Shown here one piece after another: positions 1 to 7,607 of a stretch of DNA of 64,000 bases (positions within the stretch are counted from its first letter, which is position 1; every line of letters begins with the position of its first letter). This DNA is from Arthrobacter sp. Soil762 (GTDB lineage Bacteria > Actinomycetota > Actinomycetes > Actinomycetales > Micrococcaceae). The notes under the pieces are model-generated. The model was not told the DNA's origin, did no database searches, and saw nothing but the letters and a program-made list of their open reading frames with translations. The DNA lies in NCBI RefSeq assembly GCF_001428335.1, contig NZ_LMSG01000020.1:16078-80077 (forward strand), in the 5' to 3' direction. A program made the translations under genes and the position numbers.

Positions 1-854
1 GCCATGCGTTCCCTGCTGTCCACCGTCCATTTCAACGGCGTCGTCGTCATCGGTGAAGGCGAAAAGGACGAAGCCCCCATGCTGTACAACGGCGAGCACG
101 TCGGTGACGGCACCGGCCCCGAATGTGACGTCGCCGTGGACCCCATCGACGGAACCCGCCTGGCCGCCCTCGGCATCAACAACGCCCTCGCGTCCTCGCC
201 GTGGCCGAGCGCGGCACCATGTTCGATCCGTCCGCCGTCTTCTACATGGAGAAGCTGGTCACCGGGCCGGAGGCCGCGGACGTCGTGGACCTGCGGCTGC
301 CGGTCAAGCAGAACCTGCACCTCATCGCCAAGGCCAAGGGCGTCAACGTCAACCAGTTGAACGTTATGATCCTGGACCGCGACCGCCACCGCGGGCTGGT
401 GGAGGAAGTCCGCGAGGCCGGTGCCCGCGCCAAGTTCATCATGGACGGCGACGTCGCCGGTGCGATCGCGGCAGCGCGCTCCGGTACCGGCGTTGATGCC
501 CTCATGGGAGTCGGCGGAACGCCGGAAGGCATCGTAACAGCCTGTGCCATCAAGACGCTCGGCGGCGTGATCCAGGGCCGGCTGTGGCCGACCAGCGATG
601 ACGAGAAGCAGAAGGCCATCGACGCCGGCCATGACCTGGACCGGGTCCTTTCCACCGACGACCTCGTCACCGGCGACAACTGCTACTTCGCGGCCACCGG
701 CATCACCGACGGCGACCTTCTCCGCGGTGTCCGCTACGCCAAGGACAAGGTGCTGACCCAGTCGATCGTGATGCGGTCCAAATCAGGCACCGTCCGCTTC
801 GTCGACGGCGAACACCAGGCCCACAAATGGGAATGCTATTCCCGCCGGAGCTAA
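1..854 (+). pseudogene. glpX: Class II fructose-1,6-bisphosphatase GlpX, 5' cut by window edge, frameshifted
   Basis: GlpX hydrolyses fructose-1,6-bisphosphate to fructose-6-phosphate in gluconeogenesis. The reading frame from base 1 shows the family's GVVVIGEGEKDEAPMLYNGE segment and the metal-site motif DPIDGT. After INNALA at about base 192 the homology continues in another frame (AERGTMFDPSAVFYMEKL and on to the stop at 852-854). The expected join is GCG-GTC-CTC, but the sequence reads GCG-TCC, so one base appears to be missing between 192 and 193. About 50 N-terminal residues lie beyond the left edge. The rest, including GVGGTPEGI and ATGITDGDLL, is intact, so the lesion is either recent or a sequencing error. 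Family assignment is secure; loss of function is an inference. Confidence 0.85.
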
Positions 855-873
855 CCACTGAACCTCACCGGTC

Positions 874-897
874 GACGCATTCCAACCGGAATGCGTC
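874..897. terminator. Hairpin downstream of glpX
   Basis: A perfect 10-bp stem (GACGCATTCC / GGAATGCGTC) with an AACC loop lies 20 bases after the glpX stop. Outer bases (ACCTCACC and GGTGAG) extend the pairing with bulges. There is no T-tract, so it is a terminator-like structure rather than a textbook intrinsic terminator. The rest of 855-1245 shows no gene I can support; it contains three tandem CCCAGG units near 1085-1102. Confidence 0.45.
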
Positions 898-1245
898 GCC
901 TGGTGAGTTCGGGGTCTGAGGAGGATCGGTACGTCGGCTGACGCACAACGACGGCCGCAAGGCAGTGGCGACACCACTTTCAGAGTAAGCCCGGCCGCCG
1001 GCAGCCCCCACGGGCAGCCTCCGGCAGATAGTTGCACCGATTCCGCGCCGCTAGAAGCCAGAGTGGCCGTAAATCCGTTGCACGCCCAGGCCCAGGCCCA
1101 GGTTCAAGTTTCCGCTGTCCTCCGTCCCGTTCTGCTCGTTCCTACACGCGGCAGAAAGACGGATGTGGCGTCCGCGCGTTCCTGGGCGCGTGACCGTACA
1201 CCGCCGGCAAGACAGCCCGGCGGGTCAAGCCTTCAAGAGGACCCC

Positions 1246-1557
1246 ATGACGATCACTGCCCTGACCATTCCCCAGCCGACCGCCGCTATCGCGCACACTG
1301 GCTCCACAGCCCCTCCCCTCGATGCCGAGGCCCGGCTCGCCGCGATCCGTGTACTCCACCTCAGGGCCCTCAATCCGATGGATCCAGTGGGAGCAATGTG
1401 GACCAATTCTCATCTGTGTCAGGTCGAGGTCCCTTGGCTCACCGAAGTGCTGGAATTGGCGCTGCGGAGAATCCAGGAGCTTGAAGACGGACTCACCCGG
1501 GTACAGCCCGATGACATGCCGGACAGTGATGCCCTCCTAAGAGCCGTACGCCGCTAG
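1246..1557 (+). CDS. Small protein of unknown function
   Basis: This frame encodes 103 residues. The ATG at 1246 is preferred over upstream GTG codons because AAGAGG sits about 6 bases before it. The first 40 residues are Thr/Ala/Pro-rich and probably disordered. The C-terminal half (AIRVLHLRALNPMDP, then VPWLTEVLELALRRIQELED) looks helical and amphipathic. There is no signal peptide or membrane segment. I do not recognise a family. It lies 40 bp upstream of a winged-helix regulator in the same direction, so the two may be co-transcribed. Coding status rests on the ribosome site and amino-acid composition. Confidence 0.45.
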   Translation: MTITALTIPQPTAAIAHTGSTAPPLDAEARLAAIRVLHLRALNPMDPVGAMWTNSHLCQVEVPWLTEVLELALRRIQELEDGLTRVQPDDMPDSDALLRAVRR

Positions 1558-1597
1558 TCGACACATACGGCTTATTTCTCTTAGCTAGGACGTTCAA

Positions 1598-2371
1598 ATG
1601 CCTATTCCAGCTGGAAAATCCATCATCTCCGCCCATGCCACGGCATCGGCGGACCAACCGCGTCTTCTACTTGAATTTGCCGAACCCGGAGGAAGTCTCG
1701 CCGCTTCAGCTTTGTCTAAGATGCATCGTTCCAGACGACGGGACGAAAGCCGTCGGCCTACCAACGGGCGATCACGCGAGTATTCAGCCCGGGGTTTCGC
1801 CCTTTACGTGGGCGTCGATGAATCAGCGGCCCAAGCAGCTGGTACATCAGTTACCGCACTGGCTCGGGAAATACGCGCCTTTAGTCATTCACTGGTCCAA
1901 GGGCTGGAAAGCCATGCAGCAGTGGCACTCGGCCCCGCCAATGCTCCAGGAGGGGCCTTGGACAGCGTGTTCTCAGCTTTCGGTGACCCGACGCTGCTGG
2001 TGCGGCCTCGAACGGATGCGGAGCACCCGGGCAGGGAAGAGCAATCCGGTCACGTGGGTGTGATCATCGACGTGTCGGGGCGCAGTGTGCACCTGGACGG
2101 AATGCCCGTGCGCCTGACGCGTGTGGAGTTTAGCCTGATGATTTACCTCATGGGTGCCAGCATGCGTGCTGTCGGCCGGGAAGAACTCCTATGCCGCGTT
2201 TGGGGTGATGGCGCTGCCGTGCCGATCGACCGAACCATCGACGTCCACATCCGCCGCCTTCGGAACAAGCTCGGGCGATTCGCCAGGACGATTCGGACGG
2301 AACGAGGTGCTGGCTACCGTTTCCACGCTCATCCGGAGATTAGCGTGTTCACACCGGAATACGTGATCTAG
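1598..2371 (+). CDS. Winged-helix (OmpR-type) transcriptional regulator without receiver domain
   Basis: A 257-residue protein whose C-terminal ~95 residues form an OmpR/PhoB-type winged-helix DNA-binding domain: LTRVEFSLMIYLM, then a recognition-helix region DRTIDVHIRRLRNKLG and the wing RTERGAGYRF. The first ~140 residues are not a phosphoacceptor receiver domain. They are low-complexity, followed by a segment (LAREIRAFSHSLVQGL) of unknown role. It is therefore a DNA-binding protein whose input signal is not a standard aspartyl phosphorelay. A weak ribosome site (TAGGACG) precedes the ATG at 1598. Targets cannot be read from context; the preceding small gene is the obvious partner. Confidence 0.7.
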   Translation: MPIPAGKSIISAHATASADQPRLLLEFAEPGGSLAASALSKMHRSRRRDESRRPTNGRSREYSARGFALYVGVDESAAQAAGTSVTALAREIRAFSHSLVQGLESHAAVALGPANAPGGALDSVFSAFGDPTLLVRPRTDAEHPGREEQSGHVGVIIDVSGRSVHLDGMPVRLTRVEFSLMIYLMGASMRAVGREELLCRVWGDGAAVPIDRTIDVHIRRLRNKLGRFARTIRTERGAGYRFHAHPEISVFTPEYVI

Positions 2372-2454
2372 GCCCGGCGTCCGGGTGCACTTCAGCTCGG
2401 GTGAGGGCTGTCCAGCCGAGCGCCTTACGCTGGAGTCTGCGAATTCCCGCACTC

Positions 2455-2562
2455 AACACGAAAAAGTCGTCAGGGGTCCGGCGAAACCGCACCTCCGAGG
2501 CGGATGCCATCTGGGTCGGCGGCACCAGCCGCACCATCATCAACGGACACATCCGACTCTGA
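2455..2562 (+). pseudogene. Possible 3' remnant of a PhzF-like gene
   Basis: One frame ending at the TGA at 2560-2562 reads ADAIWVGGTSRTIINGHIRL just before the stop. This resembles the last strand-turn-strand of PhzF-family epimerase/isomerases, which typically end in a pattern like WVGG-x4-V-x-G-x-[IL]-x-L. No upstream homology or start is visible, so at most the last 20-35 codons remain. The match is short and from memory. The rest of 2372-2787 has no gene I can support. Confidence 0.25.
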
Positions 2563-2787
2563 GCCACCACCACCGGCGGTGAAGATGCCCAAGGATGACA
2601 GGAAAAATAAAGGCCATCATCGCCGGCCCGTTCCGGGGCGGGTCATCAGCGAGGGAATCTTCAGGGCGACCCCAGCTCCGCACCCCGGTGACAAAGCCGC
2701 CAAGCCATCCTGCAAGTTAACCGCCACTACCGACTAACAGTCACAGCCTGCCTTAGTCCACGATTGAATGCGGCCGTGTCGTGGGCC

Positions 2788-2947
2788 TCCACCCTTCCGG
2801 TCCGGTTTATTCACACCCCAACCTGACGAATAGGACGCGTATGACTTGACGTGCTTCTGGGGCAGGCCTAGAACTCAACCTGACAGAACAGACTGGGGAG
2901 GTCTTGACTTTCAGCTGGAGCGGGCCTAGAAGTCATCCTGACAAAAC
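2788..2947. repeat. Three direct repeats, possible res site of the adjacent recombinase
   Basis: Two 45-bp direct repeats at 2845-2889 and 2903-2947 match at 36 of 45 positions; both begin CTTGAC, contain GGCCTAGAA and end CCTGACA-AAC. Their offset is 58 bp. A third, degraded copy aligns 57 bp further upstream (CAACCTGACGAATA, about 2819-2832). The array ends 17 bp before the recombinase start codon. Serine resolvases of the Tn3 type bind three subsites beside their own gene, so this is a plausible recombination and autoregulation site. Unlike canonical res subsites, these units are mainly direct rather than clearly palindromic. Confidence 0.5.
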
Positions 2948-2964
2948 GAAGGTTGGAGGAAACC

Positions 2965-3525
2965 GTGGCTGGCCAGCGGATCGGATACGTGCGAGTGAGC
3001 ACTCTGGATCAGAACGAGAAGCGCCAGCTCGAAGGCCAGGTTCTGGACCGGGTCTTCATGGACAAGGCCTCCGGCAGGGACACCGCCAGACCACAGCTCA
3101 CAGAGCTGCTGCGGTTCGCCCGTGACGGGGACACCCTGCACAGCATGGACCGGCTCGCACGCAACCTCGATGACCTTCGCGCCCTGGTTCACGTCCTAAC
3201 CCGCATGGGCGTGCGGGTGGAGTTCGCCAAAGAAGGCCTCGTCTTCACCGGCGAGGACTCGCCCATGGCCAACCTCATGCTCTCCGTCATGGGCGCCTTC
3301 GCCGAATTCGAACGCTCCCTCATCAGAGAACGCCAAAGGGAAGGCATCGCTCTGGCCAAGCAGCGCGGCGCCTACAAAGGACGAAAAAAGACCCTCACCC
3401 CGGAACGGGCCGCCGAACTGGTCCAGCGCGCCAGCAGCGGTGTACCTAAAGCCCTCCTTGCCCGTGACTACGGGATCAGCCGGGAGACCGTCTACCAGTA
3501 CCTGCGCCACGCCAAGCTGGACTGA
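2965..3525 (+). CDS. Serine recombinase of the resolvase/invertase family
   Basis: A 186-residue small serine recombinase. The catalytic serine is in GYVRVSTLDQN (Ser12). Further family motifs are the arginine motif DRLARNLDDLR, the long E-helix around GAFAEFERSLIRERQREGI, and a C-terminal helix-turn-helix (ALLARDYGISRETVYQYL). The GTG at 2965 is chosen over the TTG at 2953 because GGAGG at 2955-2959 is correctly spaced for it. Length is typical of Tn3/Hin-type enzymes (180-200). It is flanked upstream by repeats that may be its substrate and downstream by gene-poor DNA. No transposase is present in the window, so it is either a remnant of a mobile element or a stand-alone resolution system. 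Confidence 0.9.
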   Translation: MAGQRIGYVRVSTLDQNEKRQLEGQVLDRVFMDKASGRDTARPQLTELLRFARDGDTLHSMDRLARNLDDLRALVHVLTRMGVRVEFAKEGLVFTGEDSPMANLMLSVMGAFAEFERSLIRERQREGIALAKQRGAYKGRKKTLTPERAAELVQRASSGVPKALLARDYGISRETVYQYLRHAKLD

Positions 3526-4149
3526 ACCTCTTGCCCGCCGGCGCGGCTGTTACTGCTAGGGAACGCAATTTGCTTGATGGAAGGTCCCTTATCGGCCAGT
3601 TTCGAAGAGGGCCGGAATGCGCAGCTCTCGTGTCCGGTTTTAGTTTTGTTGGCAAGGATCTCAATAGCCCTGGCAATCTACGGACTGTCGGGATCTGCCT
3701 CGCCGTACTTGGCAAACGCAGCTGGCGGACTCGAATGGCGTTACCTTGCCAGGGGCACCTCGCGGCCGCCGGGCTGCTGCATACGGAATTGTCAAATTAA
3801 ATGAGACGGAGGCGGCATGATCTATCTCAGCTAACCCGGCAAAACCTCACGTCGGCAGTTGGCGCGCGCCACTGGTGAAAGGAGATGGTGTCCAGCTCAC
3901 GGGACTTCGGCTCCGCCTACGATGTCACCGAAAGACATCTTCGAATCCGGATCCATGGCCGAGTCCACGCCACATTTCACCGCGGCCTGCGCAGCGATGC
4001 GGTTGCGGAGGCCAGCTGCCTGGCGGATGTGCCTTCAGTCTGGGCCCTGGAGACCGCTAATCTCCGGGCTGGCAGCTCTGATGGACACGTAGGACGGCTC
4101 TTCTCCGCTGAAGGTTCGCACGCCTCCTGCGGGCCGGTAGCTTGGGACC
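3526..4149. other. Gene-poor stretch of 620 bp
   Basis: Short open frames exist on both strands, but none has both a good ribosome site and a recognisable motif. One frame (start about 3574, ending 3804) contains a hydrophobic run (VLVLLARISIALAIYG) that could be a membrane segment, but nothing else supports it. AT content is locally raised around 3780-3850. It is best read as decayed or element-associated DNA beside the recombinase. Confidence 0.3.
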
Positions 4150-4530
4150 ATGAGACTGAAAATGTGCAGCATCCATGTCCAGGATCCGGCCACGGCCCAC
4201 ACGTTCTACACCGGGACCCTCGGGTTCGAGACCCTGATGGCGATGCCTGAGTACAATCTCTTCATCATCAAGGATCCGGGCGCCGACGCCGCTTCGGTGG
4301 GTCTGCTGCTGGAGCCCAGCGACAACCCGATCGGTGCGAACTACATGAACGCACTGCACGACGCCGGGATCGCGGCGATCACGTTCGGGGTTCCGGATGT
4401 GCAGGCCGAGTACGACCGGCTGGTGGCTGCCGGCGTGAAATTCCAGGGCGAGCCGTCAGAGGATCCGTCCGGGATCAGTGCAGTCTTCGACGACGGCTGC
4501 GGCAACTTCGTGCAGCTGCACCAGGACTGA
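4150..4530 (+). CDS. VOC (glyoxalase/bleomycin-resistance fold) family protein
   Basis: A 126-residue single-module vicinal-oxygen-chelate protein. The first beta-alpha-beta-beta-beta unit begins KMCSIHVQDPATAHTFYTG and contains LGFETL. The second unit contains ITFGVPDVQAEYDRLVAAGV and ends DDGCGNFVQLHQD, the usual position of the last metal ligand. His9 and a Glu in GLLLEPSD are the likely N-terminal ligands. Such proteins act on small electrophiles or aromatic diols, or bind antibiotics; the substrate cannot be predicted. Its stop (4528-4530) abuts the stop of the convergent DUF3883 gene with no spacer. Confidence 0.85.
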   Translation: MRLKMCSIHVQDPATAHTFYTGTLGFETLMAMPEYNLFIIKDPGADAASVGLLLEPSDNPIGANYMNALHDAGIAAITFGVPDVQAEYDRLVAAGVKFQGEPSEDPSGISAVFDDGCGNFVQLHQD

Positions 4531-5370
4531 TTAACCAGCCTTCGGCACCGCGAGGAACGTGCTTTCCTGAAGTTCACACGTCACATCGATGCTGCCCGGC
4601 AGGTGGTACCAGCGGGGTGCGGGGCCGAAGTTGAAGACTCTGATGAGGTGGAAGACCTCAGCCTGCTCTTGGGAAAGTCTTAATTCGTTGCGGGACACGA
4701 AGAACGGCGTCTCGGCACGGGATTTTGTGGTTTTGACCTCGAGGAGCCGTTCTTTTCCGCTTTCTTCGAAGGAGAGGATGTCGTACCCGAGGCCATCGCC
4801 GCGGGTCTTGGACACATGCTCGACCGACTCCGCAAGCTTGCGCTTTCCAGCACTGTGCAGCCGCCGCCGTTCAAGGTCGACGACGGCTTCCTCGCCGCCG
4901 TCGCCGAGCTTGCGGTTACTCGCCTCAACTGTTGCGTAGTCGTAGTGACGCGCTGTTCGGGGGGAAGCTCGGGCGTCAGGGAGGACGATTTTGGGGATGG
5001 GGGACCAGGCGATGTCGAGTGACCCAATTGCGGCGGCGTCGGGCGTCTGCAGCGCTTCGGCCAACACTTGTTCAATGATGGACGGCGAGGAAGCGAGCTG
5101 CGCTTGAACTTCAGCGATCAGGGCGTGCTGGTAGTTTTTAGCTGGCTGGTATCCCTTGATGGGGCGAAGGCCCAGCCTCATCATGACGGCCGAGATGTTC
5201 TGGTGCTTGTACTCGACGGCGGTGTGGGTCCGGTTGTTCAACAAGGCCAGCAGCCGGTCGCGGAACATCGTCTTACTGTAGGGCTGCCCGAGGACTTCCA
5301 AACGAAGCATTTCCAGGTAGCTGGCCACAGTTGCCGCGATTTCAGCTCCTGACCAGTCTCTGGTCGTCAA
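4531..5370 (-). CDS. DUF3883-domain protein with nuclease-like motif
   Basis: A 279-residue protein. The N-terminal ~110 residues (ATVASYLEMLRLEVLGQPYS, then NRTHTAVEYKHQNISAVM) resemble regions found ahead of nuclease domains in restriction-like proteins. The C-terminal part fits DUF3883: GDGLGYDILSFEESGKERLL followed by EVKTTKSRAETPFFVSRNEL. The acidic residue in GYDI followed by EVK matches a PD-(D/E)XK core, with Glu and Lys retained. The start is TTG at 5370 with GGGAG upstream. DUF3883 proteins occur in restriction and defence contexts. Here the gene stands alone beside a toxin-antitoxin pair, with no methylase or helicase. DNA cleavage is an inference. Confidence 0.7.
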   Translation of the reverse strand: MTTRDWSGAEIAATVASYLEMLRLEVLGQPYSKTMFRDRLLALLNNRTHTAVEYKHQNISAVMMRLGLRPIKGYQPAKNYQHALIAEVQAQLASSPSIIEQVLAEALQTPDAAAIGSLDIAWSPIPKIVLPDARASPRTARHYDYATVEASNRKLGDGGEEAVVDLERRRLHSAGKRKLAESVEHVSKTRGDGLGYDILSFEESGKERLLEVKTTKSRAETPFFVSRNELRLSQEQAEVFHLIRVFNFGPAPRWYHLPGSIDVTCELQESTFLAVPKAG

Positions 5371-5460
5371 AGTGTTTCGCTCCCAGTGCGCATAGCGTCC
5401 AGGCTATCGCTTCGACGCCCGGACCCGGCCCCGTAATGAGCTGGATTGTCAGCCCCGCCC

Positions 5461-5856
5461 TCAGTCGCCTACGGTGAGGATCTCCACGACATCCTGAACC
5501 AACTCGAAGTCCCTGGCGTTGCGGGTCATCAAAGGTATGCCGAGCGAGTGGGCTTGGGCGGCAATCATGATCTCCTTACTTCTGGCGTGCTGGGGCCTCA
5601 ATAGCTTGACCCGCGCGGCCAGCTCGCCATAGCTCTCGGCGGCATGCTCGTCGAAGAGAATCCAGTCCATTAGCTCCCGCCAAACGGCAAGGCGGCGGAC
5701 TCTGTTGCGGCGGATCTCCTCAGATGCTGACGATCGGATTCCGAATTGGAGTTCCGCCAGGGAGATGATGCTCGAGCCGAGCACTGTGCCGGCTGGCCAC
5801 ACGGCCGGGGGTGCGATCAGGACATTTGTGTCCAGCAAGATCATGGGGTTGTCCAC
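5461..5856 (-). CDS. vapC: PIN-domain toxin, VapC family
   Basis: A 131-residue PIN-fold ribonuclease toxin. Conserved acidic positions are the Asp in MILLDTNVLI, the Glu in ISLAELQFGI, and the Asp of the C-terminal TRNARDFELV. At the position that is usually Asp in the IAA helix it has Glu (KEIMIAAQAHSLG). VapC toxins cleave tRNA or rRNA when the antitoxin is lost. The gene overlaps the upstream antitoxin gene by 16 bp, indicating translational coupling. An internal ATG at 5844, directly before ILLDTN, is an alternative start that would remove most of the overlap. Confidence 0.85.
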   Translation of the reverse strand: MDNPMILLDTNVLIAPPAVWPAGTVLGSSIISLAELQFGIRSSASEEIRRNRVRRLAVWRELMDWILFDEHAAESYGELAARVKLLRPQHARSKEIMIAAQAHSLGIPLMTRNARDFELVQDVVEILTVGD

Positions 5857-6110
5857 GGATCTACCAGGGGATCGGCATCCCTGGATTCTTCATGTTCTGT
5901 GAGCCACCCGGTCTGGTCTGCGCCGAGCTCGGCAAGCTTCAGGGCGATTGCCACTTCAGCGGCTGAAGTCCACTTCTTGCGATGCGTTACGGGTGAGATC
6001 ACTGCAACCGCGCGGCCTTGGAGGGTTATCTCCAGCGTGGCGCCGTGCTCAACCCGCTCAATGACGGCCCTCGGATTTTGCTTGAGTTCCCGAACACCAA
6101 CCTTGTCCAT
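5841..6110 (-). CDS. vapB: Antitoxin of the Phd/YefM type, partner of the PIN toxin
   Basis: An 89-residue protein. Residues 1-50 (VGVRELKQNPRAVIERVEHG, then EITLQGRAVAVISPV) match the Phd/YefM DNA-binding fold. The C-terminal tail is acidic and Trp-containing (TGWLTEHEESRDADPLVD) and should wrap the toxin. It is the first gene of the pair, as is usual for autoregulated type II modules. Pairing a Phd-type antitoxin with a PIN toxin is common in actinobacteria. No clear palindrome is visible between its start and the hairpin at 6175-6221, so the operator is not identified. Confidence 0.82.
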   Translation of the reverse strand: MDKVGVRELKQNPRAVIERVEHGATLEITLQGRAVAVISPVTHRKKWTSAAEVAIALKLAELGADQTGWLTEHEESRDADPLVDPWTTP

Positions 6111-6174
6111 GGCTGAATTCTACGCCAGATGTAGCCTTTGTTCTACGATTGGCAATGAAAAGAAAACAACAGAG

Positions 6175-6221
6175 GCTTGACCGCGGATCTGAATCGTCAA
6201 GGTTCGGATCCGCGGACAAGC
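6175..6221 (-). terminator. Intrinsic terminator of the DUF5997 gene
   Basis: A 19-bp stem with two mismatches (GCTTGACCGCGGATCTGAA at 6175-6193, complement at 6203-6221) and a 9-base loop. Read on the minus strand it lies 16 bp after the DUF5997 stop and is followed by a T-rich run (TTGTTTTCTTTTC), the normal signature of an intrinsic terminator. It isolates the toxin-antitoxin pair from upstream transcription. Confidence 0.8.
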
Positions 6222-6237
6222 CTATGAAAAGCGGAGG

Positions 6238-6642
6238 CTACTCGGCCTGGGCGCGGGCTTTCTTGGCGTCCTTTTTGGCAGCCTCGTCCTTGACGCGCTG
6301 GGCTTCGGTGCGGACGGCGGCGTGGGTGGAGCGCTCGGCGACCAGCCAGGCCGGGGGAGCCTGCAGCAGCGCGGTGATTTCCGCCGTCGTCAGCGCTTCC
6401 TCAACACCGCCGCGGGCCAGGCCGCTGATGGAGACGTTCAGCTTCTGGGCCACCACGGGGCGGGGGTGCGGGCCGTTCCGGCGGAGTTCCGCGAGCCACT
6501 CCGGCGGGTTGGCCTGGAGTTCGGCGAAATCGGCGCGGCTGATGGTTGAATCCTGGAACTCCTGCGGTGTTGCCGGCAGGTAGATGCCGAGTTTCTTGGC
6601 AACGGTGGCCGGCTTCATGGACTGGGAGTTTGCAGAGGTCAT
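6238..6642 (-). CDS. DUF5997 family protein
   Basis: A 134-residue cytosolic protein matching the actinobacterial DUF5997 family: KPATVAKKLGIYLPATPQEF near the N terminus, then WLAELRRNGPHPRPVVAQKL and LTTAEITALL. The C terminus is a charged helical tail rich in Lys, Ala and Glu. Biochemical function is unknown. The family is typically found divergent from a LysR-type substrate-binding protein, as here (123 bp to the gene at 6766), so the two are probably functionally linked and share a promoter region. Confidence 0.88.
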   Translation of the reverse strand: MTSANSQSMKPATVAKKLGIYLPATPQEFQDSTISRADFAELQANPPEWLAELRRNGPHPRPVVAQKLNVSISGLARGGVEEALTTAEITALLQAPPAWLVAERSTHAAVRTEAQRVKDEAAKKDAKKARAQAE

Positions 6643-6765
6643 GGTTCAAGGGTATCCGGCTGCCTGCCTGAAAGGCACCAATACAGCACCACCTCGGTAC
6701 CAGTCCTGAGTCAACGCCGCCCCAGGCCCGGCATCGCGGGGCCGCGCGGGCGGTACTGTGAAGAC

Positions 6766-7515
6766 GTGCCCGCAGACAATGAATCCCCGCAGAACACCAG
6801 CCCCGACGAATCGCCGGAGCAGGAGGCGCCCCGTGTGCTCCGCTTCGCCTATGTGGCCGGCGTAACCCCGGGCAAGTGGATCCGCCGCTGGGAAGAGCGC
6901 GTGCTGGACATCCCGCTGGAGTCGTTTATGTCCGACGACGGCGCCCAGCTTTCCGTATTAGGCGACGGTTCCGCGGACCTCAGCTTTGTCCGGCTTCCGG
7001 TGGAGCGGGAAGGCCTCAACGTGATCCCCCTGTATGAGGAGCAGCCCGTGGTGGTGGCGCCCAAGGGGCACGAGATTTCGGTGTTTGAGGAAGTGGCCCT
7101 GGCCGACCTGTCGGCAGAGACTTTCCTGGACGTCGCCGAAATGGGTGGCCCGGAAGCGGCCATGCAGGTGGTGGCGTCCGGTGCGGGCCTGGTGATCCTT
7201 CCGATGTCCGTGGCCAGGCACTTCAACGTCAAAGACACCGTGGCCCGTAAGCTGACGGGTGCCCCGGTCACAGAGATCGCGCTTGCCTGGCCCAGCGACT
7301 CCTCGGACGACATCATTGAGGAGTTTATCGGGATTGTCCGCGGCCGCACCGCGGCGAGCTCCCGGCAGCCCTCGGCCCAGCAGGAGAAGCCCAAGAAGGA
7401 ACCGAAGCCGGACCGGCGCGGCCCCGCGGTCAAGAAACCGAAGGTGGCCCAGCGTTACGCGCCGAATCCGGACAAGGGCCGCGGCAAGGGCTCGCGGAAA
7501 AAGGGGAAGCGCTAG
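6766..7515 (+). CDS. LysR-type substrate-binding domain protein without DNA-binding domain
   Basis: A 249-residue protein starting with GTG. After an acidic, Pro-rich leader of ~22 residues, residues ~23-195 form a periplasmic-binding-like effector domain of the LysR type: RVLRFAYVAGVTPGKWIRRW, GDGSADLSFVRLP, EEQPVVVAPKGHE and GAGLVILPMSVA. There is no helix-turn-helix at the N terminus. The C-terminal ~55 residues are strongly basic (repeated KKPK/RGKGSRKKGKR), which could bind nucleic acid instead. It is divergent from DUF5997. A ligand-sensing role is inferred; the ligand is unknown. Confidence 0.82.
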   Translation: MPADNESPQNTSPDESPEQEAPRVLRFAYVAGVTPGKWIRRWEERVLDIPLESFMSDDGAQLSVLGDGSADLSFVRLPVEREGLNVIPLYEEQPVVVAPKGHEISVFEEVALADLSAETFLDVAEMGGPEAAMQVVASGAGLVILPMSVARHFNVKDTVARKLTGAPVTEIALAWPSDSSDDIIEEFIGIVRGRTAASSRQPSAQQEKPKKEPKPDRRGPAVKKPKVAQRYAPNPDKGRGKGSRKKGKR

Positions 7516-7524
7516 CTTGTGAGG

Positions 7525-7585
7525 AACGCGGGGTCACTCCCTGCCCAATAATCCCTGGATATCGGGCCGGAAGTGACCCCGCGTT
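7525..7585. terminator. Bidirectional hairpin between convergent genes
   Basis: A perfect 14-bp inverted repeat, AACGCGGGGTCACT (7525-7538) and AGTGACCCCGCGTT (7572-7585). The 33-bp interior also pairs imperfectly (CTGCCCAATA against TATCGGGCCGG). It lies between the stop of the LysR-like gene and that of the lipoprotein gene, which converge, so it can serve both. The long near-complete palindrome also resembles a dispersed REP-like element. Confidence 0.6.
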
Positions 7586-7607
7586 GCTCTAACAGGAACC
7601 GGCGGAA

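Noticed and set aside
150..240. Programmed ribosomal frameshift in glpX
   Set aside because: No slippery heptamer or downstream structure is evident, and this family is not known to use frameshifting; a deletion or read error is simpler.
1063..1245. Longer version of the small gene starting with GTG at 1063
   Set aside because: No ribosome site there, repetitive Ala/Gln/Pro translation over CCCAGG repeats; the ATG at 1246 has AAGAGG in place.
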